6,208 nt of DNA from Candidatus Scatomorpha merdipullorum (GTDB taxonomy: Bacteria; Bacillota; Clostridia; Oscillospirales; Oscillospiraceae): NCBI GenBank assembly GCA_018716795.1, contig DVJK01000183.1, positions 1 to 6,208 of the forward strand. Reading direction: 5' to 3'. Position numbers and translations under genes: made by a program. Each line of letters begins with the position of its first letter. Position 1 is the first letter of the stretch. Shown here one piece after another: positions 5,462 through 6,208 of this stretch. The notes below the pieces were generated by a model. It did not search any database and was not told where the DNA came from. It was given only the letters and a program-made list of their open reading frames with translations.

Positions 5462-5519
5462 GTCAATTATCCAAATTCATATAAACTTATTCTTTGTATA
5501 CTAACTGGAGGCATTCATC
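5462..5519 (+). promoter_or_regulatory. dnaK: AT-rich grpE-dnaK spacer with the dnaK ribosome binding site
   Basis: This 58-bp gap is about 29% GC (17 of 58 bases), in sharp contrast with the GC-rich genes on both sides. It ends with GGAGG (5507-5511), 8 bases before ATG 5520, a strong ribosome binding site. There is no hairpin, terminator or CIRCE copy, so dnaK should be read from the hrcA promoter. The AT-rich single-stranded stretch would suit mRNA cleavage and efficient ribosome loading; that role is inference. Confidence 0.7.

Positions 5520-6208
<689 letters not shown>

Noticed and set aside
3597..5470. Shared GTCAATTAT upstream of the hrcA promoter (3597-3605) and after grpE (5462-5470)
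   Set aside because: A nine-base match between two AT-rich stretches with unrelated flanks; too short to call a repeat or attachment site.
5476..5502. Internal dnaK promoter (TTCATA, 15 bp, TATACT)
   Set aside because: The spacing is short and the -35 poor. Transcription would begin inside the dnaK ribosome binding site, leaving no usable leader.

Overview
The window looks like chromosomal DNA of a GC-rich member of the Firmicutes, most likely a clostridial or Oscillospiraceae-type gut bacterium. Three things point there: the gene order hrcA-grpE-dnaK behind a CIRCE operator, a DnaK ATPase domain without the insertion of roughly two dozen residues typical of Gram-negative DnaK, and two small lipoproteins of types common in Clostridia (a PstS-like binding protein and a WG-repeat protein). 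All coding regions are GC-rich, and use of the isoleucine codon ATA is noticeable throughout. This assignment is inference; no marker gene fixes the species.

Layout, left to right. Positions 2-1057 (+) hold the C-terminal synthetase part of a large, glutamine-dependent NAD+ synthetase (nadE), cut by the left edge. A strong hairpin terminator (about 1098-1131) lies between it and a convergent minus-strand operon. That operon runs from a consensus promoter at 3493-3521 leftwards through a PstS-like substrate-binding lipoprotein (3438-2632) and a WG-repeat lipoprotein (2632-1190). The two reading frames share one base (TGATG), so they are probably translationally coupled. No ABC permease or ATPase gene is visible beside them.

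The divergent spacer 3439-3723 carries the minus-strand promoter with a 17-bp palindrome at its predicted transcription start, a terminator-like hairpin facing right, and the plus-strand heat-shock promoter (TTGACA, 17 bp, TATATT). The -10 box of that promoter runs into a CIRCE operator (3646-3672). Next come hrcA (3724-4830), grpE (4811-5461, overlapping hrcA by 20 bp), a short AT-rich gap, and dnaK (from 5520, cut by the right edge).

Working together: HrcA is expected to bind CIRCE and repress its own operon until heat or misfolded protein withdraws it. GrpE is the nucleotide exchange factor for DnaK. dnaJ may follow outside the window, which cannot be seen. The lipoprotein pair is the least explained part: it is a tightly coupled surface pair of unknown role. 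Its first protein keeps the overall PstS-like plan but lacks the usual first ligand loop. I see no phage, transposon, CRISPR array, tRNA or rRNA.
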